Below the pieces are notes generated by a model that had not been told where the DNA came from, searched no databases, and saw only the letters and a program-made list of their open reading frames with translations. Shown here one piece after another: positions 15,861 through 28,835 of a stretch of 64,000 bases of DNA. The stretch is taken from assembly GCF_024679095.1 (NCBI RefSeq), contig NW_026111655.1, positions 144,001-208,000 on the forward strand, written 5' to 3'. Position 1 is the first letter of the stretch, and each line of letters begins with the position of its first letter. The translations under genes were made by a program, and so were the position numbers. This DNA comes from Eriocheir sinensis. Taxonomy: Eukaryota; Arthropoda; Malacostraca; Decapoda; Varunidae.

Positions 15861-18248
15861 CTATTCTTTAATTGCGAGACTAATGGCAAACTAAAACCTA
15901 TGATGAAGTAACTGAACAGTGAATAAGGGCAAGTAGGACTGAACATAATGTATAAAAAAGTCTAAAGGAATATTCAACAATGTTCAAAACAAAATCGCCA
16001 TCCACGAGAAAGCTCTGAAAACAGTAAATGTATATCTACACCAACAATTAACACAAACTAACACGAACAAATCCCTCACTCCAACTGGAAATAAAACAAC
16101 GTACAGGCTTTTGTGAGTGTTTCCTGAGAGTACGGTAACACAGTGAGATTGAGAGACACTCGACCCCGGTGATTGGAGCGGAAGGTGTGCAATCAGCGCG
16201 TCGTTCTCTCCGCCACGACATGTGAGAGGAAAGTGAGGAATGCTCAAGGAGGAACGGAGATGGATGCTGCGAATCACTACAGTGAATATGAAAAGCTTCA
16301 AAGCGAAAAAATAACATTTGAAAGTATGCGACATAATAAGGGTAATTTAAATCAAGAAATGGGAGTGGCCAGGACATGTATGTAGGAGAGAGGACAATAG
16401 ATTGACAAAAAATGAGCAACTGACTGTGAACTACCAAACATAAATACAAAAATAAAAATAAATGTAAACGTATAACCTTCCGCACAATAAAAACACTTAC
16501 TTAGAACTTAATCAACTACGCAAAGGTAAAGAAATGAAGAAAAAAATAGTACCAACATGCAGCCAGTGAATGAGTGTGTCTTGTGTTGAGAATGCAAAGA
16601 ACAGTCTTGTATATTAGAAAAAAAACTGCTTCTCCCCCCAAATATGTCCATAAGCATTGGCACTCGTGTACGCTACAATAAGTCGACAAAACAAAAAATA
16701 ACAGCAGAAGAAAGTCAAAAGGTTCATGCAAAGAATCTCCAGAACACCGCGCAGCTAACACAAACCACCTGTAACCCCCCAATAAATAACTTATTAAAAA
16801 AATCTTGTTCTCCCGCAGTCTTCGCCGCCAAAGCCGCGTCCTGACGGTGTTTTATCCGCGCATCTTCATCCCTGAGCACCGAGGCCACGCGCAGCTATGG
16901 CGTGTGCCGCCACCTTTACCTTACCATCCCTCGCCGCGCCTGAGCCTACGGGAATTATTTACCAGCCGCCGATGCATAACAGATGACCCGAATGTTTCCC
17001 CACGCCCGAACACTGACGCCGACTCTGAAAACCTGAGCCATGTTTTGCTTCTCGTCTTCGATTTTCTTAAAGGCACACAACCGCCGCCTCGTGCGACTCG
17101 TGGTGGGTACATGAGTATTTATTGTTGTTATTTTTGTACAGAAAGAGAAGGATGTATGTGAAGGGAAGGAAGAGCAAGACGTACGGAAAACACATTAAGG
17201 CCTATACAATACGTTACAACGGTAACCAAAAAATAACAAGACCTAAGGAAAAAAACATCAAAACTTAAAATAAAACACAACCCAGGCATAGAATACAAAT
17301 CTTAAGGTACAAAACAAAATTAATATCCACATAAAAACCAACCGACCAAAAAAAAAAAAAAAGATTTAAGGACAAAAGCAAGATCTATAGAATTTTTTTA
17401 TTTAAACCCCACGCAGTTCTGTATAACACTTAGAATTCCTAAGTTTATCTTTATATTTTAACAACCTACACAGTGACCTCATGTGAATTTTAACATAAAC
17501 ATCATCATAGTAAAGTCCATTATAGTCAAAGTTTTTAGTTACATTTCCCAGCAACACTGATTAATTAATCTCCGCACATTTATTAACTAATGAACGTGAA
17601 ATAATTCATGCCGCCCGCCTCTAGAAAAAAGGAAAAAAAATGATCCGCGTCGCAATTTTATCATGCGTGACATTACTGAATTAGTCTTGATACCTTTCAC
17701 GACTAACGCACATTTATGGAATTTAGTCTTCATCATGTTTATTTACTTAAAAACTTATTCCAGCGACAATTTACAACAAAATTTTTTTTTTAATAGTTAC
17801 TCGTTATTTCGACATCAAAAACACTGACTTGGACATTAGAGAAGCAGACTATTTTTATCATGCATTAGGTTACAAATATCTCCGCCACCTGTACTACTCG
17901 TGACCTCACCTGACCTCACTCTGTCCACGTAAATCATAACCCTTTCATCTTTCATGGCCTTACCACTCCTGTTTTTACCTCGATGGCCCTTGCAACATTG
18001 CTTTCTCGTCTTAAATACATCTCTCTTTTTCTTGGGACATGGTTTTATTGAACATATTCCTCCACCTCTATTTTCCCTCAAGGCACTATCAATTAACCTG
18101 ACTCTGCTGCCTGTCTGAGAATCACTCACCCGTTCCACCTGTGGCTTCCCCTTGACGACACACCTCACGGCATGTCCTCCTGTGAAGTCGTCTAGTCTGC
18201 TTACCTTACACGTCCATCCGTGACCATGTCTGACCTCGGTACTTATAG
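15861..18248. other. No gene recognised (includes a SINE B scrap)
   Basis: Roughly 2.4 kb of mostly unique sequence. The GC-rich part at 16820-17110 contains 16875-16926, which shares the 19-nt GAGCACCGAGGCCACGCGC plus a following CTTTACCTT with the end of SINE family B (reverse complement of ~32505-32560). The open frames (up to 145 codons, minus strand, near 16048-16485) show no known domain. 17200-17830 is AT-rich. Confidence 0.5.
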
Positions 18249-18473
18249 GCTGGTATTACAAGACACTTTGCCATATCACATCAGCTATTTCTAAAGGTCA
18301 AAGAGGGGATCAATTGGGTTTTAATGAGTGGTTCTTTAAGTTCATGGTACAGAAGAAGGGTCACACTACCACCAGGGTCATAAAACTACCTCTGGAAATG
18401 CCCACAACTCCTACGAAAGCCTTGGCAAATATGTGTTCTTGGGCGGGGAAATGTCTTGTAATACGACCCATAG
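18249..18473 (+). mobile_element. MITE-like dispersed repeat, copy 3
   Basis: The ends are inverted: GGTATTACAAGACA at the start, and the reverse complement of the end begins GGTCGTATTACAAGACATTT. The interior matches copy 4, for example GGGTCATAAAACTACCTCTGG and ACTCCTACGAAAGCCTTGG. The agreement of both ends in this copy is the best evidence that the family is a TIR element. Confidence 0.7.
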
Positions 18474-19310
<837 letters not shown>

Positions 19311-19799
19311 CCTTTGATTTCAGCTTTGTTTTGTTTGATCCATCGTAAGTTTGCATTTGTTTGTTTTTGCTTCCATGTTGGCGAAACTCTTAAGGACTGC
19401 TGCACATGCTTGCTTGCTTCTGTCTGTCTGTTTGTCTGTCTTTATATCTATCAAGCTACATGACTATCTATTGTCTATTTTCCTGTATCTGTTAAACTAT
19501 CTATTTAACTGACTGTCTGTCTGTTTATCTGTCTGTCGTTCTTTCTGCCTGTCTATCTGTCTATGATCAGTCTGTGTGATCAACGTTTTAGTGATTAATG
19601 ATATAAGGGAAACAGTATAATTGTTATAATCAATGCCTTTATATGGTGTTTCTTTATACTTATAGGAAGGCTCTTGGACTTGTATGAAGTGAGGCGTCAG
19701 GCGTTCTGTGTTTTCTGAATATTGATACTTCTCGTTGTGTGCAAAGCTTGGTGCTTTATAATTATAGCTTAAATGGCACTCCCACAAGCAGGTCTAGGT

Positions 19800-20460
19800 G
19801 TGAGAGGGATTTAGTGGGCTTGTGAGCTCTGATCTCCGTCCAAGGGCACAATGCATTCAAACTATAAATCGAGCAAACAGGGTACTGGGATTCATTTTAA
19901 GGAGCGTAAGCAACAGAAGCGCCGAAGTCATCCTCAAGCTGTATTGAGCATTAGTTAGACCTCATTTTGATTATATAAGCTATTCAGTTCTGCTCACCCT
20001 ACTATAGAATGGATATCAAAAAGTAAGAATCGGTAGAGAGTAAGATGACAAAAATGATTCACGAGTTAAGAAACTTGCCGTATGAGGAAAGACTTAAACA
20101 ATTAAACTTGCGTTCTCTAGAAAGGTGAAGGGTACGAGTAGACTTGATCGAGTTTTATAAATGGATGTAGGGCTTTAATAAGGGGGATATTAATAGGGTT
20201 TTGATGGTAGGAGACACGTAGTGATGGGTTTAAACTGGATAAATTCAGATTCTACAAAAACATAGGCAAAACCGGTTCACCAACAGGGTGATAGATGAGT
20301 GGAACAGGCTTAGCAGCCATGTTGTGAGTGCCAATACGTAGTCACATTCAAATATAGACAAGAGAAATTCATGGACAGTAATGTTAGACGGGGTTAGGCT
20401 CACAGGGACTGCCTTGAACAGTCCTACTGGGCTCTTGCAGACGCCTTACGTTCTTATGTT
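19800..20460 (+). pseudogene. Heavily decayed CR1-like LINE 3' end (element C)
   Basis: Translated pieces in shifting frames match the ORF2 C-terminal region: INRANRVLGFILRS, ALVRPHFDY, an FQKVRIGRE-like segment and, near 20300, a VIDEWNRLS-type motif (GTGATAGATGAGTGGAACAGGC). It ends with CTACTGGGCTCTTGCAGACGCC...TACGTTCTTATG, typical of a LINE 3' UTR. Many stops and indels make this the oldest LINE remnant in the window. Confidence 0.7.
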
Positions 20461-20477
20461 TTTTTTCTTAACAATTT

Positions 20478-20686
20478 CGGGGCCCCAGCACACACATTTG
20501 CCAAGGCTTTCGTAGGAGTATCGGCCATTTCCTGGGGTAGTTTAATGACCCTGGTAATAGTTTGACCCTTTGTCTGTACCATAAACGTAAAAACACTCCT
20601 TAAAACCCTGTTGATCTCCTTTCCGGGTTTGGAAGTAGTTAATGTGAGCGGCGGAAGCGTCTGAGGATACCGGCCACATTCTTTCT
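20478..20686 (-). mobile_element. MITE-like dispersed repeat, copy 4
   Basis: On the minus strand it starts CCGGTATCCTCAGACGCTTCC and contains AACAGGGTTTTAAGGAGTG, the AGGGTCATTAAACTACC block and ACTCCTACGAAAGCCTTGG. It lies within ~20 bp of the 3' end of LINE C. It has no coding capacity. Confidence 0.7.
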
Positions 20687-21220
20687 CTTCTCTTCACCTC
20701 TAATCCCTGATCACCTTCACTCACTCAACCTACTTATCCACGTTACAAATTAATAATACGTAGTATAAATAATCTTCACGTTTCGCTTCCTTAGACACGA
20801 ACCCAAACTAATTCATCTTCAAAAAGCCCGCCCACTTACGTCCCTCTTTACCTTCATCCCACTCCTTCACTTCAACCCGTCCTTCCCTCCGCCTCTTTCC
20901 TCCACTTACATCCGTCTTTCCCTCCGTCCTCTGCGCCACCCTTTCCTCCCCCACATAAGGGCCTCCGAGCACCCTGTTCCCGCCACCTTCCTCCCTACCC
21001 AAGTCACGCCGCCAAACACGGACCCAAGAGTTGAGACGCTAATAAGTAATGAGCTTGAGTATTCCCTTCGGTGGGTCGCGTCGGAAGCCCGTTTTCTTTA
21101 GTATCTACGTTTTTGTTGTTTTTTGTTGGTTCGTGTTTCAAGTTCAAGCGAGCTTCAGTCCTGCTTCAATTTCAGGGTGAAACCTGTCACCTGTACACTG
21201 CAATATTTACTGTTGTGTGC
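20687..21220. other. No gene seen
   Basis: C/T-rich sequence (20810-20990) with no recognisable frame, splice structure or repeat. Confidence 0.5.
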
Positions 21221-21243
21221 ACACACACACACACACACACACA

Positions 21244-21311
<68 letters not shown>

Positions 21312-21423
21312 GTTCTCGTTCCAAACTAAGTGGCCTGTCACAAACCCCCGGCAGTAAATGAGGAACACACACACACACACACACACACATTTATGTTATG
21401 TCATCCGTGTGTGTGTGTGTGTG
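21221..21423. repeat. (CA)n-(GA)n compound plus (CA)n and (GT)n
   Basis: (CA)n 21221-21246 passes directly into (GA)n to 21308; (CA)n 21365-21389 and (GT)n 21408-21423 follow. Confidence 0.95.
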
Positions 21424-21459
21424 TTCCCAGTCGGCTAGAAATTACATATTTATACTGAA

Positions 21460-22190
21460 ATAGAAAAAAAAAAGAGAAAAGGAAAAGAAGGAGAACGAGG
21501 AGGAGTAGGAGGTGAAGGAGGAGAAGAAAGATGGAGAAGAAGAGGGAAACAAAAAACGCAGAGATGGAGGAAAGAGGAGATTAAATACGAAGAAAAAAGG
21601 AAAGGCGGAATGGAATTGGAGAGGAGAGGAGAGGAGAGGAGAGGAGAGGAGAGGAGAGGAGAGGAGGGGAGGGAAGGGGAGGGGTGGGGAGGGAGAGGGG
21701 AGAGGAGGGAGATGGGGAGGGGAGCGTTAAAAGAATGTCCATTAACTCGGAATTGTTTTTGTAATATTTTCAAAGTGGAAGGTTTTATGTTATTGTCCGT
21801 GTGTGTGTGTGGGGAGAGGGGGGAGGAAGGGAGGTAAATAGGGAGGAGCTTAGGAGGGAAGGGAGAGACGAAGGTAAAAGGCGGGAGGGTAAAGAGAAAC
21901 AACTACTGTAGGGTGAGAGAAAAGGAAATGGGAGGGTGAGGTTAAGGGTATGGGACGGTGAGGAGTGAGGGGGAGCGAATATGAAGGGGAGGGTAACCAG
22001 CAAATCTTCCCTGCTAACCTGCCTTTGATTTAGGGAGGGGAGAATGAAATGGGAAGGTCAAGGGTAAAGAGTAAGGAAGAAAGGTTGGTAAGGTGAAATA
22101 AAGAAGGAATAGTGAATGAAGGGAATGACTTCTTTGCTTTTAGTCCTGCGAGAGTGAATATGACTATACGAACAACAACAACAACAAAAA
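21460..22190 (+). repeat. Purine-rich domain with (GGAGA)n pentamer
   Basis: The plus strand is almost pure A/G with a (GGAGA)n array at 21618-21665 continuing into G-rich AGGGGAGGGG sequence. The Arg/Glu frames are composition artefacts. Confidence 0.75.
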
Positions 22191-22223
22191 ATAATAGTAA
22201 TAGTAATAATAAAAGTAATAATA

Positions 22224-22297
<74 letters not shown>

Positions 22298-22433
22298 TAT
22301 AATTATAATTACAATTACAATTATAATTAATTCTAATTATAATTACAATTATAATTATAATTATAATAATGATAATGATAATGATAATGACAATGATGAT
22401 GATAATAACAACAACAACAACAACAACAACAAC

Positions 22434-22505
<72 letters not shown>

Positions 22506-22510
22506 TCCTT
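22190..22510 (+). repeat. Impure (AAT)n array with ATT/AATT palindromic core
   Basis: (AAT)n with AGT variants, a central TAATTATAATT-type self-complementary segment (22295-22365), (GATAAT)n, (CAA)n at 22408-22432 and (AAT)n again to ~22505. Confidence 0.93.
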
Positions 22511-23013
22511 TCCTTTCCATTTTTCCCCTCCCTTCCCTTCTCTCTCCTTCCCCTCCTTCCTTCACCTTACCCTACTCAACCTTACTTCACCAGACCTGAT
22601 CTAACCTCCCCCTCCTCCTCCTCCCTCCTCCTCCTCTTCCTCTTCTTTGCACCTTTATCTGTACTGATATGTTCAATATTGGACAAAAAATAGGTTCCAG
22701 ACCGAGAGCCATTACGAGCTCTTGAAGTTTAGCTCATCACTTAATTTTTCAAAACACGCGCCTTTACGTTGCATAACACAATTTTGTTGAAAAAATAAAC
22801 GCGTAGAATAGTAGCTTAGCGTCGGTAATGCTTTCGTGGCACAAAACACTCACGTTGATCAAAAATTGCATTACAATTGTTTTTTTGTAGGTTTTTTTTT
22901 CTGTCAGACCCACGAGCAGGCGAGGTTTTCAACACACATGTTCATTTTCGCGTTCATGTAATTTCTGCATTATATATGTTTTTTTTCACGTCACCTTGAA
23001 TGCATATTAACTG

Positions 23014-23093
<80 letters not shown>

Positions 23094-23129
23094 CGAAACC
23101 CCCAATTAGTCTTCTTGTCCCTGATGTTT
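22511..23129. other. No gene; (TG)n at 23019-23091
   Basis: C/T-rich then AT-rich unique sequence with a 73-bp (TG)n. No feature recognised otherwise. Confidence 0.55.
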
Positions 23130-24700
23130 AATAATTGCTTTTTGTGTCTTCCTTGCACGCAGGTGTGCAGTGCAGTAACATCTTTTTGAATGGCTCAGTC
23201 TGTTCGTCATCTATAATGCAAACGTAGTAGAACGAGCCCGTCGTAGTAATCTTTTTTTTCCTTCTGTGTATCGTTTGTATTTCTGCTTATCTATATTTTG
23301 AGTATTTTTTCAATCCAAGAGGAACAAATTTTAATTCAATTTGCTTAATCTATTATTTGCTTTTCTACACAAGCGAGACCGATGTGTATGTTAACCTTAA
23401 CTTTCTTCTCTCTCTCTCTCCTTATATCTATAAAATATACTGTTGTTGATCTATATTTAGAGTATCTTCATATTTTTAGGGATGCTTTCCAAAAACACAG
23501 TTTACCTTTGCCATAATCGATGAGTCATGTTTCATGGAATCTTTACTATGTACGCGTGTTTGCCGATGGCTCACATTCTTTCCTCCCTGTCAGCCGTGCT
23601 TTTGTTTTATCTATTGTTGGAGTGTCTATGTATATTAATTTCGTTACATTTTCAGGTATCATAACAATTCTGACACTGAGTAACCTCCCCGTCACCTTTC
23701 ATGCAAACTTTATTACTGTTTATGTTTATTTCTCCGCGTGTGTAAATCAATCATACTTTTCTTTATCTACGGTTGGCGTATCATTATATTTCTATTATGG
23801 GTACATTTTCAATTAACAATTCTGCCGCTGAATATTCTCTTCATCTTCTTAAATGCAAACTTTATTTTGTTTATTTCAACCGCGAATATATCTATCCACG
23901 TGTGCATGTAAAATGTACTGTTGCTGATCTGTATTGAGAGTACAATTTTTATACGCTGAAGTACATTTTCCAGCAACATAATTCTGGCGCTGCTGATCCG
24001 TTTGTCGCCTTCCACGCAGACACCGTGACTGATGTGTGAGCAGACCGCAAACACTTTTTATCCCCTGGCGGGTATTTATTATGATCTCGTTTGCTTATGT
24101 TTAGTGTGTTTGGTTTTAAGCATTTAAGCAGATATTCCACGTAATTAATTTATATGTTGCTTTATCTTTTCATCGTCTTTCATTCAATTTAGTGTTTCAT
24201 AAAATTTAGTGTTCCAAAACCAATTACAATCCTTTCCCTTGCGTTAATTAACTTAGTAAATGTTTGTTTATTTTATGTAATTTCATTTATGTACGAATAT
24301 ATTTTCACGTAACCTCATTTCTGCATCACTTAGTCTACTCGTCATCTTTTCTGCAAACGTAATTTCGTGTGTAGAAAGCAATTATTGTCTACTTTTTTCC
24401 CCGACTGTAATAATTAACTTCATTTCGTGTACCTTTATGTTCTTTTGCACACAAGTACAATTCCCAATAATATTATTTCAGATTTCGATTAATCGGTTTT
24501 TCCCTTTGTCATGCAGACGTAATATCGCGTGTGTCCAGTGCAATTATTATCTCTCCTGGTCTGCATTATTTATGCAAGTGTTTGTCAGTATTTGTGGAGT
24601 GCATTGAAATTAAGGTATTCTTCCTTAACACATCTCCTGTATTTGCTTCATCTATTCGCTGTCCCTTATGCAAACGTGTGTCAACTGATATCATTATTAC
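23130..24700 (+). repeat. Strongly diverged ~158-bp tandem repeat array
   Basis: A block resembling GTACATTTTCAGCAACATAA recurs at about 23645, 23802 and 23962, with weaker versions near 23300, 23460, 24291, 24451 and 24610. The gaps are 157, 160, then about 2x164, 160 and 159. Other words keep the same phase: CATGCAAACTTTATT / CTGCAAACGTAATTTCGTG / CATGCAGACGTAATATCGCG / TATGCAAACGTGTG. The units have drifted so far that only the spacing makes the array obvious. It has no coding frame. The array resumes at 25190. Confidence 0.65.
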
Positions 24701-24702
24701 TA

Positions 24703-24748
<46 letters not shown>

Positions 24749-24902
24749 ATTATTATCATTATTATTATTATTGTTATTATTATTGGTATTATTGTTGGTA
24801 TTATTTTTCTTATAATTATTATGGTTACTACTACTACTACTACTACTACTACGACTACTGCTACTACTACTAATGATGATGATGATAATGATACTGATAA
24901 TG

Positions 24903-24959
<57 letters not shown>
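24697..24959 (+). repeat. (ATT)n, (ACT)n and (AAT)n block
   Basis: (ATT)n 24697-24760 with variants to 24815, (ACT)n 24829-24870 and (AAT)n 24904-24958. This block interrupts the 158-bp array. Confidence 0.95.
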
Positions 24960-25063
24960 TCTTTACTATCATCATTATTACTATAATTTTATTACTACCA
25001 CTGATATTTACTGGTATAGTTATTATTGTTATTTTTACTATTAGATCAAAGGAAGACAGGTTC

Positions 25064-25163
25064 ATTATACCCCATCCAGGAATCGAACCACAGCTGTGGC
25101 GTACGCGTAGCGGAGACGGCAGCGTGCGCCACAGCTGTGGTTCGATTCCTGGCTGGGTATAAT
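25064..25163. repeat. Inverted repeat of two tRNA T-arm-like ends
   Basis: The left arm 25064-25101 and right arm 25127-25163 are reverse complements except for one mismatch/indel near the outer ends, with a 25-bp spacer. Each arm holds a perfect Pol III B box (GGTTCGATTCC on the plus strand at the right, reversed at the left), and the palindrome CCACAGCTGTGG lies at the inner end of each. Two tRNA-derived 3' halves have ended up face to face, or one was copied as a hairpin. Confidence 0.85.
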
Positions 25164-25189
25164 AATTATCACTATTATTATTTTCCCGT

Positions 25190-25590
25190 ATATATTAAGC
25201 TAGCAAATGTCTCTCATATCATTTGTTTCTTTCATTCTCAATTTCAATCACGAGCGACACGGGCCGCGCTGCTTAACCAATTCATCTTCAGGCAAACGCA
25301 ATTCATGTGTTTCAACTGCAATTATGAATTTTCCTTGCGTGCAGTAATCTGGTAAATGTCTGTCTGTATTTGGGGTTTCATTTATTCTGGGCACTGATGA
25401 AACTCTCCCTGCAGCATCCGCGTCAGTCGTTAATCAATTACACCTTTACCTGTCTCCTTTATCATTATTTTTCTCGTGTATTGGCGAGGTTTCCGAGTCG
25501 AATTTTCATGTATCTTTTCTCTGATTCCATTGTGAGAATCTACCGGCCGTGTACCTTCTATTGCCTCATCATTTGTATCTTAGCCTGTTA
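25190..25590 (+). repeat. Second segment of the ~158-bp diverged array
   Basis: GGCAAACGCAATTCATGTG (~25291) and the following CAACTGCAATTATGA, TCTGTCTGTATTTGG correspond in order to 24513-24600. The triplet block and the inverted repeat separate it from the main array. Confidence 0.5.
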
Positions 25591-25600
25591 AGTTAATTCT

Positions 25601-25601
<1 letters not shown>

Positions 25602-25684
<83 letters not shown>
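25602..25684 (+). repeat. (CT)n microsatellite
   Basis: 83 bp of CT, followed to 26030 by C/T-rich sequence with no gene. Confidence 0.97.
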
Positions 25685-25686
<2 letters not shown>

Positions 25687-26127
25687 GTCCTCCTCGTCCT
25701 CCTTTTATTCCGTCTCCTCTTCCTGTCCCTCATTATCCCCTTTCTATTTTCCCACTTATATTTCCTTTCTGTCCATATCTTCCTCCTATTTCCTCTCCTA
25801 TTCCTATACGTCACTGTTCATTTCCAATCTTCCCTTGCTTCATATCCCTAATCCTTATCTTATTTTTTGTTAATTATTTTCCTCCTCATCCTTTTCATCT
25901 ATCACATTCTTTTTCGCATCTTTCCTTTCCCTTCTCCTCTTCCTCATCATTTACCTTCCTGCCCTCTTTTTTCTCTTCCCTCTTTCTCTTGATTTTCGTC
26001 CATGCCTCCTTTCACTCCCTCCTACCAACGGCACATACTACGTCCAGGTGATATTGGACTATTAATTAAAGAAAGGTGCGCCGCTTGTTCTACCTGCACT
26101 AATCACCTGCAGATCATCTCTCATTAA

Positions 26128-27791
26128 TGCTGGGATCACATATCCGCGATTTACTCTGCGACGGTTGGCGATTTTGAAAATTTCTGAAACCAGCATATAC
26201 GCTCGACATCGTAGTGACGTCCCTGCGATTAGTCGCAATAGTCGCGCGGTAAAGTTCGCACGACTTGCGGGTGCCGGCCCGTCGCACGAACGTTTTGAAA
26301 TGTTCAAAAAGTTCGCAGAAAGTCTGTGATATTGGCCAAATCTCACGATTATTCGCACGGTTAAGCAAGAGACCATCGCAGTATGCGCTCGCATACCCTC
26401 GTCAAACGCAGGGGCTCGCGGTGTATGAGAGCGTATATGCGAGCGACTTTGTACATCGTGCGTATGGCAGCGACGCTGCTTCGGAAAGGGAGATGGCAGC
26501 GAGCGAGCAGGAGGGTGTGAAAAATCGCTGGCGAGCGACCACTTGCTCGCACTTACATTGTCCTGCCACATGCCGCTACCCTGCCCGCCTGCAAAATAGT
26601 AGCCTAATATTCATGAATTTATAATAATAAAATTATTTCTAACTGCTAAATAATAGCTTAGTATTCATGAATGGAAAATTATAGAATATTATTCCTAAAC
26701 GCAAAATAATACCCTAGTGTTCATAAATGCAAAATAATAGAATAGTAGGCTTATTCCTAAGTGCTAAATAATAGCCTAATATTCATGAGTACAAAATAAT
26801 AGAGTATTCCTAAATGCAAAATAATAGCCTGGTTTAACAAAATACAAAATTATAAGCTAGTGTACACAGTAAAATTATTAGCTAGAGTACACAGTAAAAT
26901 TATAAGGTATTTCTCTTGACTACTTCATTAGCTTGTTTGCTAGTTATTACAGATTGTAGAACTCTTTCCACTTACGATTTATTACAGAAGTTGTAGATAC
27001 GGTATAACATGCAGAAAACCTTACACCATACGAATAAAATCCAATATTCCTCAAAACAACTTACTTTGTTCCCAGGAGATCATGACCCCCAGGTTAAGAA
27101 CTGGTAAATTAAAAGCAAGAAACAATAAAGCAATATCAGCGACAGCAAGGGAGGATAGCACGGGATACTACTTACTTGAAGCACTGGGTGTTTGTTACTA
27201 ACCGACTATCAAATTTGAATCGACATAAGCAGCTGGCGTTGCCAGATGGGGATTATTTTGCCATATTGAAAACCTATAAGCTTGATCAGCCAAAGTAATA
27301 ACCTTAGCGTTAGAGCGTCGGGATATGCAGGGTGCCAAGATTAATTTCTGGTTAGTGTGTGTGTGTGTGGGGGGGGGGGTGAATGGTAGAGAGAGCGCGA
27401 TAGTGTTGCCCGCCTATTATGGGTCTACAGCGACGAGCCCTCCACGTTTTCTCGACCATGCGTGCGACGTCGAGGGTCGTCGAGCGGCTAGACGAGGGGC
27501 GGTCGCGCATAGTCGCCAGGCCCTGCGTTCAGCGCGAACTGTCGCAACGGGTTTTATTTTCAAAATTTGGTTCCTCTGCGTACAGTCGCGCGCATTCGCG
27601 CACGATTCACCTCGACGTCCCCTCGCCTGTCGTCCTCGTGTGCGTATAGGCGAGCGACCCTCCCTCGCCATGTTGCTGTGAGTTGAAACAGAAGCAAACT
27701 CGCCAAGACAATGGCGATGCTCCCACGATATCGTGCATTTTCAAAATCGCCAACCGTCGCAGAGCGAAATCGCAGATGTGTGATCCCGGCA
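26128..27791. mobile_element. TIR DNA transposon or MITE pair, 1664 bp, TAA-flanked
   Basis: The left end (26128-26181) and right end (27737-27791) are inverted repeats of ~54 bp: TGCTGGGATCACA versus TGCCGGGATCACA, then GCGATTT, CTCTGCGACGGTTGGCGATT and TTGAAAAT. TAA is present directly outside both ends (26125-26127 and 27792-27794), which fits the 3-bp TWA target duplication of PIF/Harbinger elements. The flanks inside the TIRs are CpG-rich with repeated TCGC/GCGA words; the middle (26585-27320) is AT-rich and has its own tandem repeat. No transposase frame is recognisable, so it is non-autonomous, or two related MITEs trapped around unrelated DNA. Confidence 0.7.
26585..26910 (+). repeat. 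Diverged AT-rich tandem repeat
   Basis: The phrases GCAAAATAATAG, CCTAGTATTCATGAATG and ATTCCTAAA recur five or six times in the same order at irregular 40-65 bp spacing; the last units change to AAAATTATNAGCTAG with GTACACAGT. It lies in the AT-rich middle of the TIR element. Confidence 0.75.
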
Positions 27792-27794
27792 TAA

Positions 27795-28835
27795 AGCTCA
27801 TTAGCTCATTCTTTACACTTTTACCCTTACGCCTCCCCCTCCCACCCTTCCCCCTCCTATCTGTAATCATTAGCTCCAGGTGATCGGTTATTAAAAAGGT
27901 GAGCCGGCCCTTCACCTGTCCAAGCACCTGCACCTGCCCGGCACGTCACACCTGCTAAGAGTTACGGGTAGGCCAAGTGTTGAACGATCTCATGATGATG
28001 ACGTGACTGTAATTTTGATGCCTTGCTGTGTCGGTTTCTCTGTCTCTCTCTCTAGCTCTGTCTCTGTCTCTCTTTTTTCTACTCCCTACTATCCCTATCC
28101 CTATATTTTCCTCTTCCTTCTCCTCCTCCTCCTATCTCTCCTGTTTCTTCTCCCTGTTTCCTCTCCTTCTGCTTCTATTCTTCCTCATCATCATCATCCA
28201 TTTCAGTTTCTTCTTCCTATATTTCCGGTTCCTATTCCTCCACGTCATGTTTCTTCTGTCTCTCCTCCTTCCCTTCTTCCCCTCCTCATTTTTCTTGTTC
28301 TCCCCTTGATTCTATTTCCGCTCCTCCACCCTTCCCTCCTCCGTCTTCTTCTTCTTCTTCTCCTCCTCCTCCTCCTCCTCCTCCTCCTCCTCCTCCTCCT
28401 CCTCCTCCTTCTCCTCCTCCTCCTCCTCCTCCTCTTCCTGCTCTTCCTCCTGGTCATTAGTGCAGGATATCAGCGCGTATCAATTGCTGCACGTGCTAAA
28501 AGTCGTGAATTCCTTACATAACTGAAGTCATTAATGATTACCTGATGGGAGGTGAACTAACCTGGCCAAGAGGGAGATGATGGGGGATGGGGTTGAACAG
28601 TTAGAGGGCGGATAGAGGAGGAGGTGTAATGATAGGTGTATGGGAGGTAGGATAAATAGGGGGAGGATGGGAGACAGTGAGAATATAGGTGAGGGGAGTG
28701 AGGGAGAGGGGAGGGGGAGGGAAAAGGAGGGGAGGGTGAGGAGTTAATTAGATAGGTGAGTGGGTAGGGTGAGAGGAATAAGGAGAGTTAGGGAGACTTT
28801 GGAGAGCAGGGAGAGTGTCATGAGAGACGTGAATC
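27795..28835. other. No gene; pyrimidine-rich with (TCC)n
   Basis: 28020-28450 is strongly pyrimidine-rich on the plus strand and contains (TCC)n at ~28341-28438. 28560-28800 is G-rich. The Leu/Ser/Phe frame over this part is a composition artefact. Confidence 0.65.

Noticed and set aside
16048..16485. 145-codon minus-strand frame as a host gene
   Set aside because: No domain, no supporting splice structure, and it overlaps another frame of similar quality on the same strand.
26062..26571. 169-codon frame as a transposase in the TIR element
   Set aside because: The frame is open because the arm is CpG-rich and poor in stops; there is no DDE or Myb-like motif and it extends outside the TIR.
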